A stretch of DNA of 64,000 nt from Aedoeadaptatus coxii (lineage in GTDB: Bacteria > Bacillota > Clostridia > Tissierellales > Peptoniphilaceae), in the NCBI RefSeq assembly GCF_001553115.1, contig NZ_KQ960172.1, forward strand, positions 3,943 through 67,942, read 5' to 3'. The position numbers and the translations under genes are program-made. Numbering within the stretch: the stretch's first letter is position 1; each line of letters opens with the position of its first letter. Shown here piece after piece: positions 36,719 to 46,789 of this stretch. The notes beneath the pieces are model-generated. The model did not search any database, had not been told where the DNA came from, and was given only the letters and a program-made list of their open reading frames with translations.

Positions 36719-38359
36719 TTATCTTTCTTGATCCATTTTCTTGTTTTTCATCATTTCTCTGTATTCATTATCTTTAATAACTTGGTCTTGGAATTTTTTA
36801 ATCTGTGCTATTACACTTGGTTTTTCACCTTGTTTTATTAGCTTATCTATTTCTATGGATAAATCTATGCCAAGTTCTTTGTTTACAAAATCTACTGAAT
36901 ATTTTATATGATTAATTTCCTGGTATTCATCTTTTATCTTGTCTTTTTCTCTATTTATTTCTTCAAGATTTGCCATTAAAAGATTTTTTTCTTCATTCCA
37001 TTTTTTAGGACTTAGTTTTTCCTTATCTGATAGGAGTTTTTTTAATTTCTCTCTTACTACCTTATATTGGTCTATATCTTTCTTATGTTTGTTATAGAAT
37101 GTGTCTTTTGTGAATATATTTTTCTTTTGATATTCTTCATAAACTCCTTTTTTGTCTTTGTATATTTCATAGTATAGAATTTTCTTTTCTACATCTTCCA
37201 TTTCTTTATGGATTGTCTTTGCTTTTTTATTTATTTTGTAACTATTAGACTTTAAAGTTTCTATTTTTGTTTGTAACTGACCTATGGTTTCTATGTTGTT
37301 TTTTCTTAAATAGCTATATGCACTCGTTAGCTTTTTGAAGTCATACTTTTCTTTATTGGTTTTGGCATATCCTTTTAGATATTTACTTTTTTCTTTTTGA
37401 ATTTCTGAATAAGTTAATAGATAATTTGTTAGATTAAAAAGTTTAGGGTTGTCTATTACCTTATCTCTTTCTATATCCTTAAATTTTTCATAAGCAGTAG
37501 ACAAGTTATCTAATAGATTTCCTATCCAATCCTTTAATGTTTTTATCTCTTCTTTTATTGTTTTTACAAGTTCATTATATTTTCTTATTTCTCTATTATA
37601 GTTTCCCTTGTCAGTTTCTATTCCCTTTCTTTCCATTGCACTTGCTGCTGATCCTAAATGGATTGTCGGTAGATAATCAGAATTTTGTCTTTTAAAACTC
37701 CTATGGTCTACTCTTTTTTCTATCTTGTTTTTTGCAAGATATTCATTACAAAGGTCTGAAAAATTTTCTCTCCATTTTTCTACATTGCCTTTATCGTTCC
37801 ATGTTGTTAGTTCTACTTTTCTTGTCTTTGGTTTTCCATTTTTGTTTAAAATCTTTTCTCCTTGTTCATCTAGGATATATTCTTTTTTTGACTTTGCTAA
37901 GAACTCTCCTTTTTCGTTTATGGGTCGCATTATGGTCATTATATGACAATGAATATTTCCATTTTTATCTTGACTCTCATCATGAATTGCATAATCTACT
38001 ATCATTCCTTGTGATGTTAGATTTTCTTTTATAAATCTTTCAACCAGGTTTTTATTTTCACTTAAAGTTAATTCTTTTGGTAGTCCTATTATGAATTGTC
38101 TTGCTAGTTGTGCATTAGAATTTTTTTCTGCCATTTCTACTTTATTCCATAAGGTAGACCTATCATTAAATTCTTTTGGTATATGATCAGGCAATATTAT
38201 ATTTTTTACTAATACTTTTTCTTTTCTTGTATAGTCATGGGTTACTCCGTCCCATTCATTTTTTATTTTTTCTCCACTTATATATGCTGCACTTGCTACT
38301 GCACTTTTGCCTTTTCCTCTTGATATTATGTTTACTGAAAAATGAAAACTGTCTGCCAT
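36719..38359 (-). CDS. MobA/MobL-family (MobQ) relaxase
   Basis: The start is ATG at 38359 (GGAAGTG upstream), giving 546 residues. The opening FHFSVNIISRGKGKSAVASAAYISGE is the MobQ signature with the candidate nicking Tyr26. The metal-binding HxH (GNIHCHIMTIMRP) has His137 and His139, with His126 before it. The rest is helical and Lys-rich, without a helicase. The oriT-like region lies directly upstream. The protein nicks the element DNA for transfer through a borrowed channel. It is the only relaxase I can recognise in the window. Confidence 0.92.
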   Translation of the reverse strand: MADSFHFSVNIISRGKGKSAVASAAYISGEKIKNEWDGVTHDYTRKEKVLVKNIILPDHIPKEFNDRSTLWNKVEMAEKNSNAQLARQFIIGLPKELTLSENKNLVERFIKENLTSQGMIVDYAIHDESQDKNGNIHCHIMTIMRPINEKGEFLAKSKKEYILDEQGEKILNKNGKPKTRKVELTTWNDKGNVEKWRENFSDLCNEYLAKNKIEKRVDHRSFKRQNSDYLPTIHLGSAASAMERKGIETDKGNYNREIRKYNELVKTIKEEIKTLKDWIGNLLDNLSTAYEKFKDIERDKVIDNPKLFNLTNYLLTYSEIQKEKSKYLKGYAKTNKEKYDFKKLTSAYSYLRKNNIETIGQLQTKIETLKSNSYKINKKAKTIHKEMEDVEKKILYYEIYKDKKGVYEEYQKKNIFTKDTFYNKHKKDIDQYKVVREKLKKLLSDKEKLSPKKWNEEKNLLMANLEEINREKDKIKDEYQEINHIKYSVDFVNKELGIDLSIEIDKLIKQGEKPSVIAQIKKFQDQVIKDNEYREMMKNKKMDQER

Positions 38360-38454
38360 TTTTATCACTTCCTTTCTTTTTTGTTGTTTTAGGTGGAGGC
38401 TTAATAGATTTTTTATAGCCACCTTGTGAATGAGCGTTTTGAAATGATAGAATA

Positions 38455-38503
38455 GAAAAAGCCGACTACTGAATTAATTTTTGTTGTTTCAGTATGTCGG
38501 CTT
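38455..38503 (-). terminator. Hairpin between oriT region and relaxase
   Basis: The stem AAGCCGACaTACTGAA / TTCAGTAgTCGGCTT is followed on the minus strand by TTTTCT. It lies upstream of the relaxase start and may attenuate transcription from the DUF3847-like gene. Confidence 0.65.
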
Positions 38504-38524
38504 AATTGTTACTTTCATTTCAAA

Positions 38525-38670
38525 TTTTAAAAGTCAAGGGCGAGCGTTAGCGAGTTTATTTACCCTTGACTTTTAAAAAGCGAATGGTTGTTGCTCCCTG
38601 CAAGGGTTTGGCTCCGCAGGACGCAAGCACCCTTTAGGGTGTATAATTGCGCCCTTAGAAAATCTAAGGG
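38525..38670. other. Putative oriT of the mobilizable element
   Basis: A perfect 16-bp inverted repeat (TTTTAAAAGTCAAGGG at 38525-38540, its complement at 38563-38578) is followed by the palindrome ACCCTTTAGGGT (38629-38640). The sequence ATAATTGCGCCCT (38643-38655), close to the RSF1010/MobQ nic core TAAATGCGCCCT, comes next. A last 8-bp inverted repeat (CCCTTAGA/TCTAAGGG) ends the block. It sits directly before the MobQ relaxase gene, where such an origin is expected. Confidence 0.75.
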
Positions 38671-38692
38671 ATATTTGATTATTTTATTTTTC

Positions 38693-38983
38693 TTAATTTT
38701 CTCTCATTATTTTTAGTGTTTCTTTGAATTCTTTTGTCTTTGTTGCTTCTTCTAGTAGGATTTTTATTTCTTCATCTGTTAGTTCTTCTGCATTTTCTAT
38801 AAGGCTTTCTAATATTGCTCCTCTAGTTATTAGCCTATGAGTTCTTTCTTTTCTTCTTTTTATTATGTCTTGTTTTAATATCTTCTTTTCTTGATTTTTT
38901 AGTTGCCTTAATCTTTCTTCTGTATCATCAATTTTATCTTTTATTTCTTTTGACTCTTGTCTTATTTGATCTAAATTTTTCAT
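38693..38983 (-). CDS. DUF3847-like small coiled-coil protein
   Basis: The 96-residue protein (IRQESKEIKDKIDDTEERLRQLKNQ ... RTHRLITRGAILESLIEN) has a coiled-coil start, a basic middle and a helical end typical of the DUF3847 proteins found beside MobA/MobL relaxases. AAAGGAG precedes the ATG. It is probably an oriT-binding or relaxase accessory protein. Confidence 0.7.
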   Translation of the reverse strand: MKNLDQIRQESKEIKDKIDDTEERLRQLKNQEKKILKQDIIKRRKERTHRLITRGAILESLIENAEELTDEEIKILLEEATKTKEFKETLKIMREN

Positions 38984-39003
38984 ACTGATCTCCTTTCTTG
39001 TAT

Positions 39004-39036
39004 TAAAAAAGAGATAACATTTCTGCTATCCCTTTC
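39004..39036 (-). terminator. Terminator upstream of the DUF3847-like gene
   Basis: The minus strand has AGGGATAGCAG, AAA, TGTTATCTCT and then TTTTT. It would end transcription coming from the ABC exporter side. Confidence 0.65.
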
Positions 39037-39223
39037 AAAGTTTCACTATTAAAATTTTATGTCTTTTGAAATATCATCTATGTATCTATAATGATTTTCT
39101 ATTTTTTATTCTTTCTCCATTTGTTCCATTATTTTTTTATTATTTTATAATAATTTCCTCAAATTTAAGATTTAAAAAGGCTAAGTTTTTCTTACCAATA
39201 TATCTTATATTGAATTAAAATTG

Positions 39224-40771
39224 CTACCTTAAATATCTTTCCGATTGTCGCATATACATATTATAATACTCTCCTTTTTTTGCCATCAATTGTTCATGTG
39301 AACCACTTTCTTTTATTTTACCATTTTCTAAGAAGTATATTGTATCCATTTTATATAAATTAGACAGATGATGAGATATTAATATTAGAGTCTTATCAGA
39401 GCATTTCTCCATCAATAAATCAAATATTTCACTCTCAGCAAGAGGGTCTATATTACTTAATGGTTCATCAAAAATGTATATTTTTTTGTCTTGAGAAAAA
39501 ATTCTCGCTATTGCAATACGTTGCTCCTCTCCTCCCGAAAATAAAGTCCCTTTATTACTAAATTCTCTAGATATTTCTGTGAATATCCCGTTATCACAAT
39601 TTTCTATCCTTTGCAACATTCTTAGTACTCGTAGCACTTCTATTACATTCCCAAAATCAACATCTTTCTCTGTTACTTCTTTCATTAAAACATTATCAAT
39701 TATAGGTAACGAATACATTTTGAAATCCTGAAAAAGAACACTTATATTGTCCCTTATAATATTTATTTTTAAATCTTTATATAATTCATTTTTAAAATAT
39801 AAACGACCCGATGTGGGATCATATAATCTACACAATAATTTTATTAATGTAGATTTACCTGCTCCATTTTCACCAACTATAGCAACTTTCTCTCCTTGCC
39901 TTATTTTCATATTTAGGTTTTCTATGGCATATACATTTGTTTCTGGATACATATAACTAACATTTTCTAACTGTATCTCAAGATTTTTCTCATCAACATA
40001 ATCTACTTCACCATCATATACTTTTACATTGTATTCCAAAAAATTGAATAGATTTTCTAAATACAAACCATGTTCATATATTTCTGGAATAACCCTGAAT
40101 AATGTGCTGATATACTCAATCAATCGCTGGTTACTGCCGGCTAGTGCTACAAAATCTCCTATAGAAATTAATTTAAAGAAAACTTTTCGTACAATATAAA
40201 TTACTGTAATCAGATTAACGCCTTGAACAATCAAGTTCTGAAACACTAATACATATGAGTATTTTTTAGAAAAACTTTTAATTATTTTAATTATATTTGA
40301 CAAATTATAGTTAAATTTCATTTTAATCAAAGATACGAATCCAGAGTGCATTCTTACATCCTTAGCATATTCTCTATCAGTACTAATTTTAAGAAAATAA
40401 TCCACTTTTCGCTCTAATGGTGTTATTTTTTCATAAAAATCATATTGCATACTTATAGCTTTTTTATTTAAAAATAAGGACATTAATACACTTGAAAATG
40501 AAAATATAATTACAATTGGTTCCATAGTTATTATTAAACCAATAAATGCACCAATTCCTAAAATTGATGTCACAAAATTTGAAAGTGTTTCTTGAATATC
40601 TTCTATTCTTTTCTCTATCTGATCTTTAGATTTTTTAAATTCATCGTAATATTCCATTTTTTCAAAACACTCTAGCTCAAATTTAACACTCTTATCAAGC
40701 AGTAATTTTTGAAAATGACCCACTATAATTCTTTTGTTTTTAGCTATAAAAAACTGCTCTATAAATATATT
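39224..40771 (-). pseudogene. ABC exporter, 5'-truncated at the Tn916 junction
   Basis: The C-terminal half is a complete ATPase: Walker A VGENGAGKSTLIKLL, signature FSGGEEQRIAIARIF, Walker B IYIFDEPLSNIDP and a switch His (LILISHHLS). The membrane domain is incomplete: the frame is open upstream of the GTG at 40723 through FIEQFFIAKNKRIIVGH until a TGA at 40772-40774, exactly where Tn916 DNA begins. About the first 90 residues of a normal 590-residue exporter are missing and are not found on the far side of the Tn916 fragment. The substrate was possibly a peptide or drug. Confidence 0.8.
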
Positions 40772-40951
40772 TCAAATAAACAAAGTATAAATTTCTAATT
40801 ATCTTTTTATATTTTCTTAAATGCTCGTAAAGCCTTATTCTATGTGCTTTCGAGTATTTTTACTGTAGGAAGATACTTCACGTTTCTTTGCATATTTCCT
40901 CATGTCTTAGCTGTCAGAAGTGGTAAATAAGTAGTAAATTCATTTGTACTA

Positions 40952-42169
40952 CTAAGCAACAAGACGCTCCTGTTGCTTCTCTTTATTCAAGCGTTTCATT
41001 TCTGCCATTGCAGAATCGAATGTTGCATGTGCGTAATAGTTCAGCGTCATGGCTATATTAGCATGTCCCATAATGTACTGTAATGCCTTTGGATTCATTC
41101 CTGCATTTGCATAGTTGGTACAGAATGTATGTCGCAAACTATGTGGAGTGATGTGTGGCAATTTATCCTCGTTATACTTATTGTATTTCTTAACAAGACC
41201 TTTCATCATGCCGTTGTAATCACTTGCCACTTTTGGATAGTTCTTTCTATTAAGAAAGAGGAAATCACTATATCCATCAATCTCAACACGCTTATCATTC
41301 TTTCGATTCGCTAACACTCGCTTAAATGCTTGATAGGCTTCTTCAACCATAGGAACTTGACGTTCGCCACTTTTGGTCTTTGGTGTTTCAATGTAGTACC
41401 CAATTTCAGTATCTCTCAATAGCTGATGGTCTATATTGACAAGACGATTCTCAAAATCTAAATCTGGAAGTGTCAAACCACCAAACTCTGAAATACGAAG
41501 ACCTGTTTTTAAGAGTATCAGAATTTCATCATAATTTTTGCTGTAGGTTTTATCAGCTTTTGCAAAGGCTAACAGTTTTTCTTCCTGTTCTTCTGTTAGT
41601 ACGGTCTTAGGGACAGTATCATCATCAAGAACTGCTTTCAGTTGAAAGTCAAATGGATTCTTCCGAACACAATCATCTTGTATAGCAATATAGAATGAAG
41701 CCTTTAAAGAACGTTTGTAGTTATTGATGGTTTGATAAGCATAACCATTTTCACTCATTCTAATAGCCCATTCTTTAGCGTCTGATGGCTTAATACTGTC
41801 AATACTTCTTACACCTAACTTGTCTTTCTTCAAAATATCCATAAGATATTTGCGTCCAGTTTCAGTGTTTTTTCTAACCTTTGGTCTTTGAGCGTTCTGT
41901 TTTGCGTAAAGCTGGCAGAGTGTCATTTTCTTTCCTACAACATCAATACCATCATGAATGTCTTTCTGTAACTCTGCGATTTTCTCTCTAAGTGAGATAC
42001 AATCACGCTTTCCTGCTGGTACTCGGTCTGTAGCCACAAGTTTCCACGAGTAAACAAATTGCGGTTCTCCAAATGAATCTATATATTTGTATAAGTATCT
42101 TCCGTCTTTTCGTTGGCTCTCTCCAGTCTTTAAGATTCGACCTTTATTGTCACGTCTTTTTTCTGACAT
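40952..42169 (-). CDS. int: Tn916 integrase
   Basis: This 405-residue tyrosine recombinase is recognisable as Tn916 Int: the N-terminal arm-binding domain (EKRRDNKGRILKTGESQRKDG), the catalytic arginine in TGLRISEFGGL, HSLRHTF, and the nucleophile Tyr379 in MTLNYYAHATFDSA. It looks complete. It lies downstream of xis as in Tn916. Without the left Tn916 end it has no full substrate in this copy. Confidence 0.97.
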   Translation of the reverse strand: MSEKRRDNKGRILKTGESQRKDGRYLYKYIDSFGEPQFVYSWKLVATDRVPAGKRDCISLREKIAELQKDIHDGIDVVGKKMTLCQLYAKQNAQRPKVRKNTETGRKYLMDILKKDKLGVRSIDSIKPSDAKEWAIRMSENGYAYQTINNYKRSLKASFYIAIQDDCVRKNPFDFQLKAVLDDDTVPKTVLTEEQEEKLLAFAKADKTYSKNYDEILILLKTGLRISEFGGLTLPDLDFENRLVNIDHQLLRDTEIGYYIETPKTKSGERQVPMVEEAYQAFKRVLANRKNDKRVEIDGYSDFLFLNRKNYPKVASDYNGMMKGLVKKYNKYNEDKLPHITPHSLRHTFCTNYANAGMNPKALQYIMGHANIAMTLNYYAHATFDSAMAEMKRLNKEKQQERLVA

Positions 42170-42250
42170 GGCATTTGCTCCTTTCCTTTATGGAAAGAGC
42201 CTTGATACGACTTAATACTATTTTATCATATACAAGACCCTTTGGCGACG

Positions 42251-42454
42251 CTAGATTGCGTCCAATGTATCTATAATTTTTTCAAATTGTTTTCGTTTAA
42301 TCTGAATACGATTGCCATTCATAATCAGCCAATTTGCATTTTTATTTTCCTCTGCCAAGCGTCGTAGCTTGTTTTCGCCAATACGAAAATATTTTGACGC
42401 TTCTTCAATGGTTAGGGTATAACGTTCCCAAATAGGAATGTCAGTCTGCTTCAT
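42251..42454 (-). CDS. xis: Tn916 excisionase
   Basis: The 67-residue winged-helix protein ([20 protein letters not shown] ... [22 protein letters not shown]) is Tn916 Xis, which binds near the transposon ends and directs Int towards excision. It lies 81 bases before int. Confidence 0.96.
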
Positions 42455-42914
42455 AAAATCCTCCTTTCCAAATCACTTATTTGGATTTCATAAAAGTTGT
42501 TTTACCAGCAATCGAACAGCTTTAGCAAAGCTCACGGGAGTTCCACCCCTGCATGGTTCTCATGTAGCCATACTCATTGCCTGCGACGGTTTTATCACGC
42601 TCGGACTATTGACTGTATGGGAGTATCATTATCACGATAAGAATGTCGTTGCAGGCAATCCTGCTAAAGATTGCTTCTCGGATCACTAACATGAATCGCT
42701 CGCTATCTTTATAAGATAGGTCATGGCGGTTAGTTCCGTTGGCTCTTTTCTTATCGAAACGTATTCGATTACTTTTATTCAGTTTTCAAAGAACAATGGC
42801 TCGTTAGCCTATCAAAACACATTGAAAGCTCAATATGCTTTGGTGGAATAACAAACCTCCCTGTTCGGGAAGCGTGGAATGGTTTAGCACGCTTCCACGA
42901 AAGGAGAGAGGATA
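42455..42914. other. Tn916 intergenic segment between orf8 and xis
   Basis: This 460-base stretch is the Tn916 segment in which an 83-residue frame on the plus strand (42438-42689, orf5 in older maps) was once annotated. That frame overlaps xis antiparallel, has no ribosome site and an unlikely composition, so I treat the segment as noncoding. It contains several short inverted repeats. Confidence 0.5.
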
Positions 42915-43145
42915 TTACTTAATTTCAAATGACAAAATCTTTGTAATCAGTCTGGTTTCCATTCTTCCACGTAAGACTTCATCAACGACCATACTTTGAT
43001 TGCCATATTCATCTTTCATAAGTCGTAGGGAACGCTTCGTTATGTACCCTCTGTAATGATGTAGAATCTGGTTAATCGCTTCGGTATCGCCATCTGTTGC
43101 CTTTACAATGAGAGGAAAGGGAATCATAGGATATTGTGTTTTCAT
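42915..43145 (-). CDS. orf8: Tn916 Orf8, helix-turn-helix regulator
   Basis: The 76-residue product (MKTQYPMIPFPLIVKATDGD ... RGRMETRLITKILSFEIK) is Tn916 Orf8, which belongs to a helix-turn-helix family of conjugative transposons. It overlaps the end of orf7 by four bases (ATGA). With Orf7 it forms the regulatory unit that drives int/xis after tet(M) readthrough. Confidence 0.93.
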   Translation of the reverse strand: MKTQYPMIPFPLIVKATDGDTEAINQILHHYRGYITKRSLRLMKDEYGNQSMVVDEVLRGRMETRLITKILSFEIK

Positions 43146-43564
43146 TCTTCAAATTCCTCCATAAACTTTTTAATTAAGGCTAGTCCACTGGTTCTATGCC
43201 GATAGACAGTAGAACGGTTCAATTTCAACAGGTCTGCAATTTCTGAATCGCTCATGTCCATAAAGTAAAACAGCAGTAGAATTTCACGTTTCTTGTCTGG
43301 CAACTCACGTAATGCTTCACTCAACAAATCATTTTCAACGCCTACTGATAACCCATTGAGTGTAAAAATCTGAAAGTCAGTTGAATAGTTATCTGTTGTC
43401 GCAAACTGGCTAACAAGATAATCGCCAACATCCGAAAAGGACACCTCACGCTTTGCAATCCTTGAAAGATAAAGCATATAATTCTTTCGCTCGTCTTCCA
43501 TAGCACGTTTACAGATATAGTCAAACTGATTTTCTATTGTGGTCTGAAAAGAAGATGGTTTCAT
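43142..43564 (-). CDS. orf7: Tn916 Orf7, sigma-factor-like regulator
   Basis: The start at ATG 43564 (GGGGGTGAGAAAC upstream) gives the 140-residue form. The product has a sigma-70 region 2/4-like layout, ending with a helix-turn-helix (DMSDSEIADLLKLNRSTVYRH). In Tn916 the gene activates expression of the excision and transfer genes. Here only the excision genes remain downstream. Confidence 0.93.
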   Translation of the reverse strand: MKPSSFQTTIENQFDYICKRAMEDERKNYMLYLSRIAKREVSFSDVGDYLVSQFATTDNYSTDFQIFTLNGLSVGVENDLLSEALRELPDKKREILLLFYFMDMSDSEIADLLKLNRSTVYRHRTSGLALIKKFMEEFEE

Positions 43565-44068
43565 GTTTCTCACCCCCTTTCTGTCTAGGAAAGGAAGTGA
43601 GCCTTGCTCGTTTATCTCCTTTCACTCTTAGTCCCAATGTGAAAGGGGGATTTGTTGCATTACTGATAAATAAACTTTGTAAAAAAGTTCTGAATAGCCA
43701 AAAAAGCATATAAACAGATTTATTTCTCTGTTTACATGCTTCTGTTATTCTATCTATATGATTTATAAAACCACATTGGTGGACGTACTTATCTATTGCA
43801 GATAGACGACTTTTTTTGACAAGAACCCAATGTAAGGAAATTTATTGTATATGATGTACTTCATGGCGACGTTGACCTCCAACAAACCGCCATTTGGAAG
43901 TAATATACAATATTTTAACAGCGTAAATAGCACTACCATATAACGGTTTTTTTTATTGGCGTTTAGTAGTGCTTTTTATTAAATATAAACCTATAAACCA
44001 TATAACACGTTTTTCTATACCTGTTTTTAATTCAGTAGGAACAATAAAATGTATAGAGGTGGTCTACT
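43565..44068. promoter_or_regulatory. Tn916 control region between orf7 and orf9
   Basis: This 500-base noncoding segment separates the divergent orf7 (minus) and orf9 (plus) genes, where Tn916 keeps the promoters of orf7 and orf9. An AGCACTAC / GTAGTGCT stem followed by TTTTTATT (about 43929-43980) looks like a plus-strand terminator. An in-frame ORF at 43521-43709 has no ribosome site and is not considered a gene. Confidence 0.55.
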
Positions 44069-44422
44069 ATGCGTAAAAAAGAAGATAAATATGATTTTAG
44101 AGCCTTTGGTTTAGCCATTAAAGAAGCTCGATTGAAACGAGGTTTAACTCGTGAACAAGTGGGAGCATTGATTGAAATTGACCCACGGTACTTAACTAAT
44201 ATTGAAAATAAAGGGCAACACCCCAGCATACAAGTTCTTTATGACCTTGTATCGTTACTTCATGTTTCCGTTGATGAATTTTTCTTACCTGCTAATAACT
44301 TGGTAAAAAGCACCCGACGATTACAGATAGAGAAATACATGGATAGCTTTACAGACAAAGAACTATCCTTAATGGAATCTTTAGCCAGCGGTATCAACGA
44401 AGCAAGAAACATCGAAGACTAA
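44069..44422 (+). CDS. orf9: Tn916 Orf9, XRE-family repressor
   Basis: This 117-residue protein has an XRE helix-turn-helix ([26 protein letters not shown]). In Tn916 Orf9 is thought to repress orf7, keeping excision low until tet(M) readthrough transcribes across it in antisense. It is the only plus-strand gene of the fragment. A ribosome site (AGAGGTGG) precedes the ATG. Confidence 0.95.
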   Translation: MRKKEDKYDFRAFGLAIKEARLKRGLTREQVGALIEIDPRYLTNIENKGQHPSIQVLYDLVSLLHVSVDEFFLPANNLVKSTRRLQIEKYMDSFTDKELSLMESLASGINEARNIED

Positions 44423-44447
44423 TTAAAAGAATCCATACATAACGGAA

Positions 44448-44492
44448 AGAGCCGATAAAATGAGATTGTATTAATCTCATTTTATCGGCTCT
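44448..44492. terminator. Bidirectional terminator between orf9 and orf6
   Basis: A perfect 19-bp inverted repeat (beginning AGAGCCGATAAAATGAGAT) around a 7-base loop lies between the convergent genes. It overlaps the last codons of orf6. It is present in Tn916. Confidence 0.85.
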
Positions 44493-44667
44493 GCGTCTTT
44501 GCGTCTGGCTCTGTAATCACAGTTACTTTGAACTGCTTTATTTCAATTAAATTTTCTTGTCTGCATTTCGGACAATAGAGGAGGAATTTTTTTAATTCAG
44601 TATCTTCCCTTATCTTTAATCGTGTTTTATTTCCACATACAGGACACAATATCCACTTGTAGTTTAT
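44482..44667 (-). CDS. orf6: Tn916 Orf6-type cysteine-rich KTR protein, unusual start
   Basis: The frame encodes NYKWILCPVCGNKTRLKI ... LLYCPKCRQENLIEIKQF, a two-CxxC zinc-ribbon-like protein found after tet(M) in Tn916 elements. No ATG, GTG or TTG stands at the start: the codon before AAC TAC AAG is ATA (44667), preceded by ATT (44670), both behind a strong AAAGGAGG. Either is a rare start codon, or the gene has lost its ATG in this copy. The function is unknown. Confidence 0.7.
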   Translation of the reverse strand: MNYKWILCPVCGNKTRLKIREDTELKKFLLYCPKCRQENLIEIKQFKVTVITEPDAKTQSR

Positions 44668-44767
44668 AATAACTATCTCCTCCTTTACACTTTAATTCAA
44701 ATCTTTATTAAAAAATATTTCATCTTATTTAACAAGAAACCATATTTATATAACAACATAAAATACA

Positions 44768-46702
44768 CTAAGTTATTTTATTGAACATATATCGTACTTT
44801 ATCTATCCGACTATTTGGACGACGGGGCTGGCAAACAGGTTCACCGGTAGTAACATGGTACCCTTTTAACTCTGTTAAACAAACACTACGTCCATTTGTA
44901 AAGAAAGTTAAATCACTACGATATTCTTGAATACACCGAGCAGGGATTTCTCCACTAAGAATGACCTCATTATTTTTCAATTGAGTGTCTACGATGTTCG
45001 CACAATATTTAGGAGCATCGTTGTATGCTCGTGAAAGATATTCCTGTGGCGCATAAATTTTAAAACTAAGATATGGCTCTAACAATTCTGTTCCAGCTTT
45101 TTTTAAGACTTGTTCCAATACAATAGGAGCAAGCATCCGAAAATCTGCTGGAGTACTAACAGGGCTATAGTATAAACCGTACTTAAAACAGATTTTACAA
45201 TCCGTCACATTCCAACCATATAATCCTTGTTCGCAACCATAGCGTATCCCTTCCATAACTGCATTTTGAAATGATTGATTTAAGTATCCAAGAGAAACCG
45301 AGCTCTCATACTGCATTCCACTTCCCAACGGAAGCGGTGATACAGATAAACCAATGGAAGCCCAGAAAGGATTTGGCGGCACTTCGATGTGAATGGTATA
45401 TTCTGCATTTTTTAACGGTCTCTCCATATAAATGACTGTAGGCTCTTTTAGTTCTATCTCCACATGATACTTTTCTTGCAACAGTGCACTAATCACTTCC
45501 ATTTGTACTTTCCCTAAGAAAGAAAGTATAATTTCATGTGTCGTAGAATCCACGTAATATCGTAGAAGCGGATCACTATCTGAGATTTCCAAAAGGGCAT
45601 CAAGCAACATTTCTCTCTGTTCAGGTTTACTCGGTTCAACAGTTGTTTGTAGTAGAGGGTGCGGATTTTCAATCTTTTTTCTCTGTGGCAATAGTTTTGT
45701 ATCTCCAAGAACACTATTTAACTTCAAAAACTCATTTTGCAAAATAACAATTTCTCCAGAATAAGCTCTATCAATCTTACATAATTCACCATTTATTGAA
45801 GTATACATTTCTGTAACTTTTATTTTTTCTTTTTCTGATACTCTAACCGAATCTCGTAAATGTAGTACTCCACTATAAAGGCGTATATATGCAAGACGTT
45901 GTCTTTTTTTTGTATATTCAATTTTGAAAACATTTCCGCAAAGTTCAGACGGACCTCGATGTGTTGATGAATAAAATTTATTAGTAATAACTTCTATAAG
46001 GTTATCAATCCCTATATTACTTTTTGCACTTCCATGATAAAGAGGGAACAGAGAACAATTCTGAAATCTTATGCTTTCCTCTTGTTCGAGTTCCAATGCT
46101 TCTAATGATTTACCGGACATATATTTCTCTAAAAGGTCATCGTTTCCCTCTATTACCGTATCCCATTGTTCAGATTCGGTAAAGTTCGTCACACACATAT
46201 TAGGATACAGTTCTACCTTCTGTTTGATTACAATTTCGGCAGAAAGTTTCTCTTTAATATCCTGATAAACCGTTGATAAATCAATTCCATTTTGGTCAAT
46301 CTTATTGATAAAAAAGATTGTGGGAATCCCCATTTTCCTAAGTGCATGAAATAATATACGAGTTTGTGCTTGTACGCCATCTTTTGCAGAAATCAGTAGA
46401 ATTGCCCCATCTAAAACTGATAATGAACGATATACTTCTGCTAAGAAATCCATATGTCCTGGCGTGTCTATGATGTTCACCTTCGTATTTTCCCACTGAA
46501 AAGAGGTTATTCCTGTCTGAATTGTAATTCCTCTCTGACGTTCTAAAAGCGTATTATCCGTCCTCGTTGTACCTTTGTCCACGCTTCCTAATTCTGTAAT
46601 CGCTCCACTGTTATATAATAAGCTTTCTGTTAAGGTAGTTTTTCCTGCATCAACATGAGCTAAAACTCCAATATTAATAATTTTCATGTGATTTTCCTCC
46701 AT
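44768..46702 (-). CDS. tetM: Tet(M) ribosomal protection protein
   Basis: This EF-G-like GTPase of 644 residues (639 if the ATG at 46687 is used; MEENH precedes the commonly annotated start) has [18 protein letters not shown] and NKID motifs and the complete C-terminal domains. It binds the ribosome and releases tetracyclines. The frame is intact. The stop codon of the leader peptide directly abuts its first ATG (TGAATG). Expression is expected to be controlled by attenuation in the leader region. Confidence 0.98.
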   Translation of the reverse strand: MEENHMKIINIGVLAHVDAGKTTLTESLLYNSGAITELGSVDKGTTRTDNTLLERQRGITIQTGITSFQWENTKVNIIDTPGHMDFLAEVYRSLSVLDGAILLISAKDGVQAQTRILFHALRKMGIPTIFFINKIDQNGIDLSTVYQDIKEKLSAEIVIKQKVELYPNMCVTNFTESEQWDTVIEGNDDLLEKYMSGKSLEALELEQEESIRFQNCSLFPLYHGSAKSNIGIDNLIEVITNKFYSSTHRGPSELCGNVFKIEYTKKRQRLAYIRLYSGVLHLRDSVRVSEKEKIKVTEMYTSINGELCKIDRAYSGEIVILQNEFLKLNSVLGDTKLLPQRKKIENPHPLLQTTVEPSKPEQREMLLDALLEISDSDPLLRYYVDSTTHEIILSFLGKVQMEVISALLQEKYHVEIELKEPTVIYMERPLKNAEYTIHIEVPPNPFWASIGLSVSPLPLGSGMQYESSVSLGYLNQSFQNAVMEGIRYGCEQGLYGWNVTDCKICFKYGLYYSPVSTPADFRMLAPIVLEQVLKKAGTELLEPYLSFKIYAPQEYLSRAYNDAPKYCANIVDTQLKNNEVILSGEIPARCIQEYRSDLTFFTNGRSVCLTELKGYHVTTGEPVCQPRRPNSRIDKVRYMFNKIT

Positions 46703-46789
46703 TCAAAAACCCAAAAGGGCATAAAAATCCCAGTGATAAATACTTTTATCACTGGGATTTTTATGCATAACCATAGGTATACAAAGCAT
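46703..46789 (-). CDS. tet(M) leader peptide (Tn916 orf12)
   Basis: The 28-codon ORF reads MLCIPMVMHKNPSDKSIYHW and on to ALLGF, then stops immediately before tet(M). It is the Tn916 leader peptide whose translation governs read-through into tet(M) when tetracycline slows ribosomes. The stem CCCAGTGATAAA / TTTATCACTGGG lies inside its coding sequence. Confidence 0.93.
   Translation of the reverse strand: MLCIPMVMHKNPSDKSIYHWDFYALLGF

Noticed and set aside
37725-38418. Hydrophobic plus-strand ORFs (membrane proteins)
   Set aside because: They are shadows of the Lys/Asn-rich relaxase gene; runs of Phe and Leu are what antisense AT-rich coding DNA gives.
42438-42689. 83-residue plus-strand ORF (Tn916 orf5 of old maps)
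   Set aside because: It overlaps xis in antisense, has no ribosome site and looks noncoding in composition.
44768-46702. tet(O) or a tet(W/O) type mosaic
   Set aside because: The sequence reads as tet(M) throughout, including leader peptide and downstream Tn916 genes.
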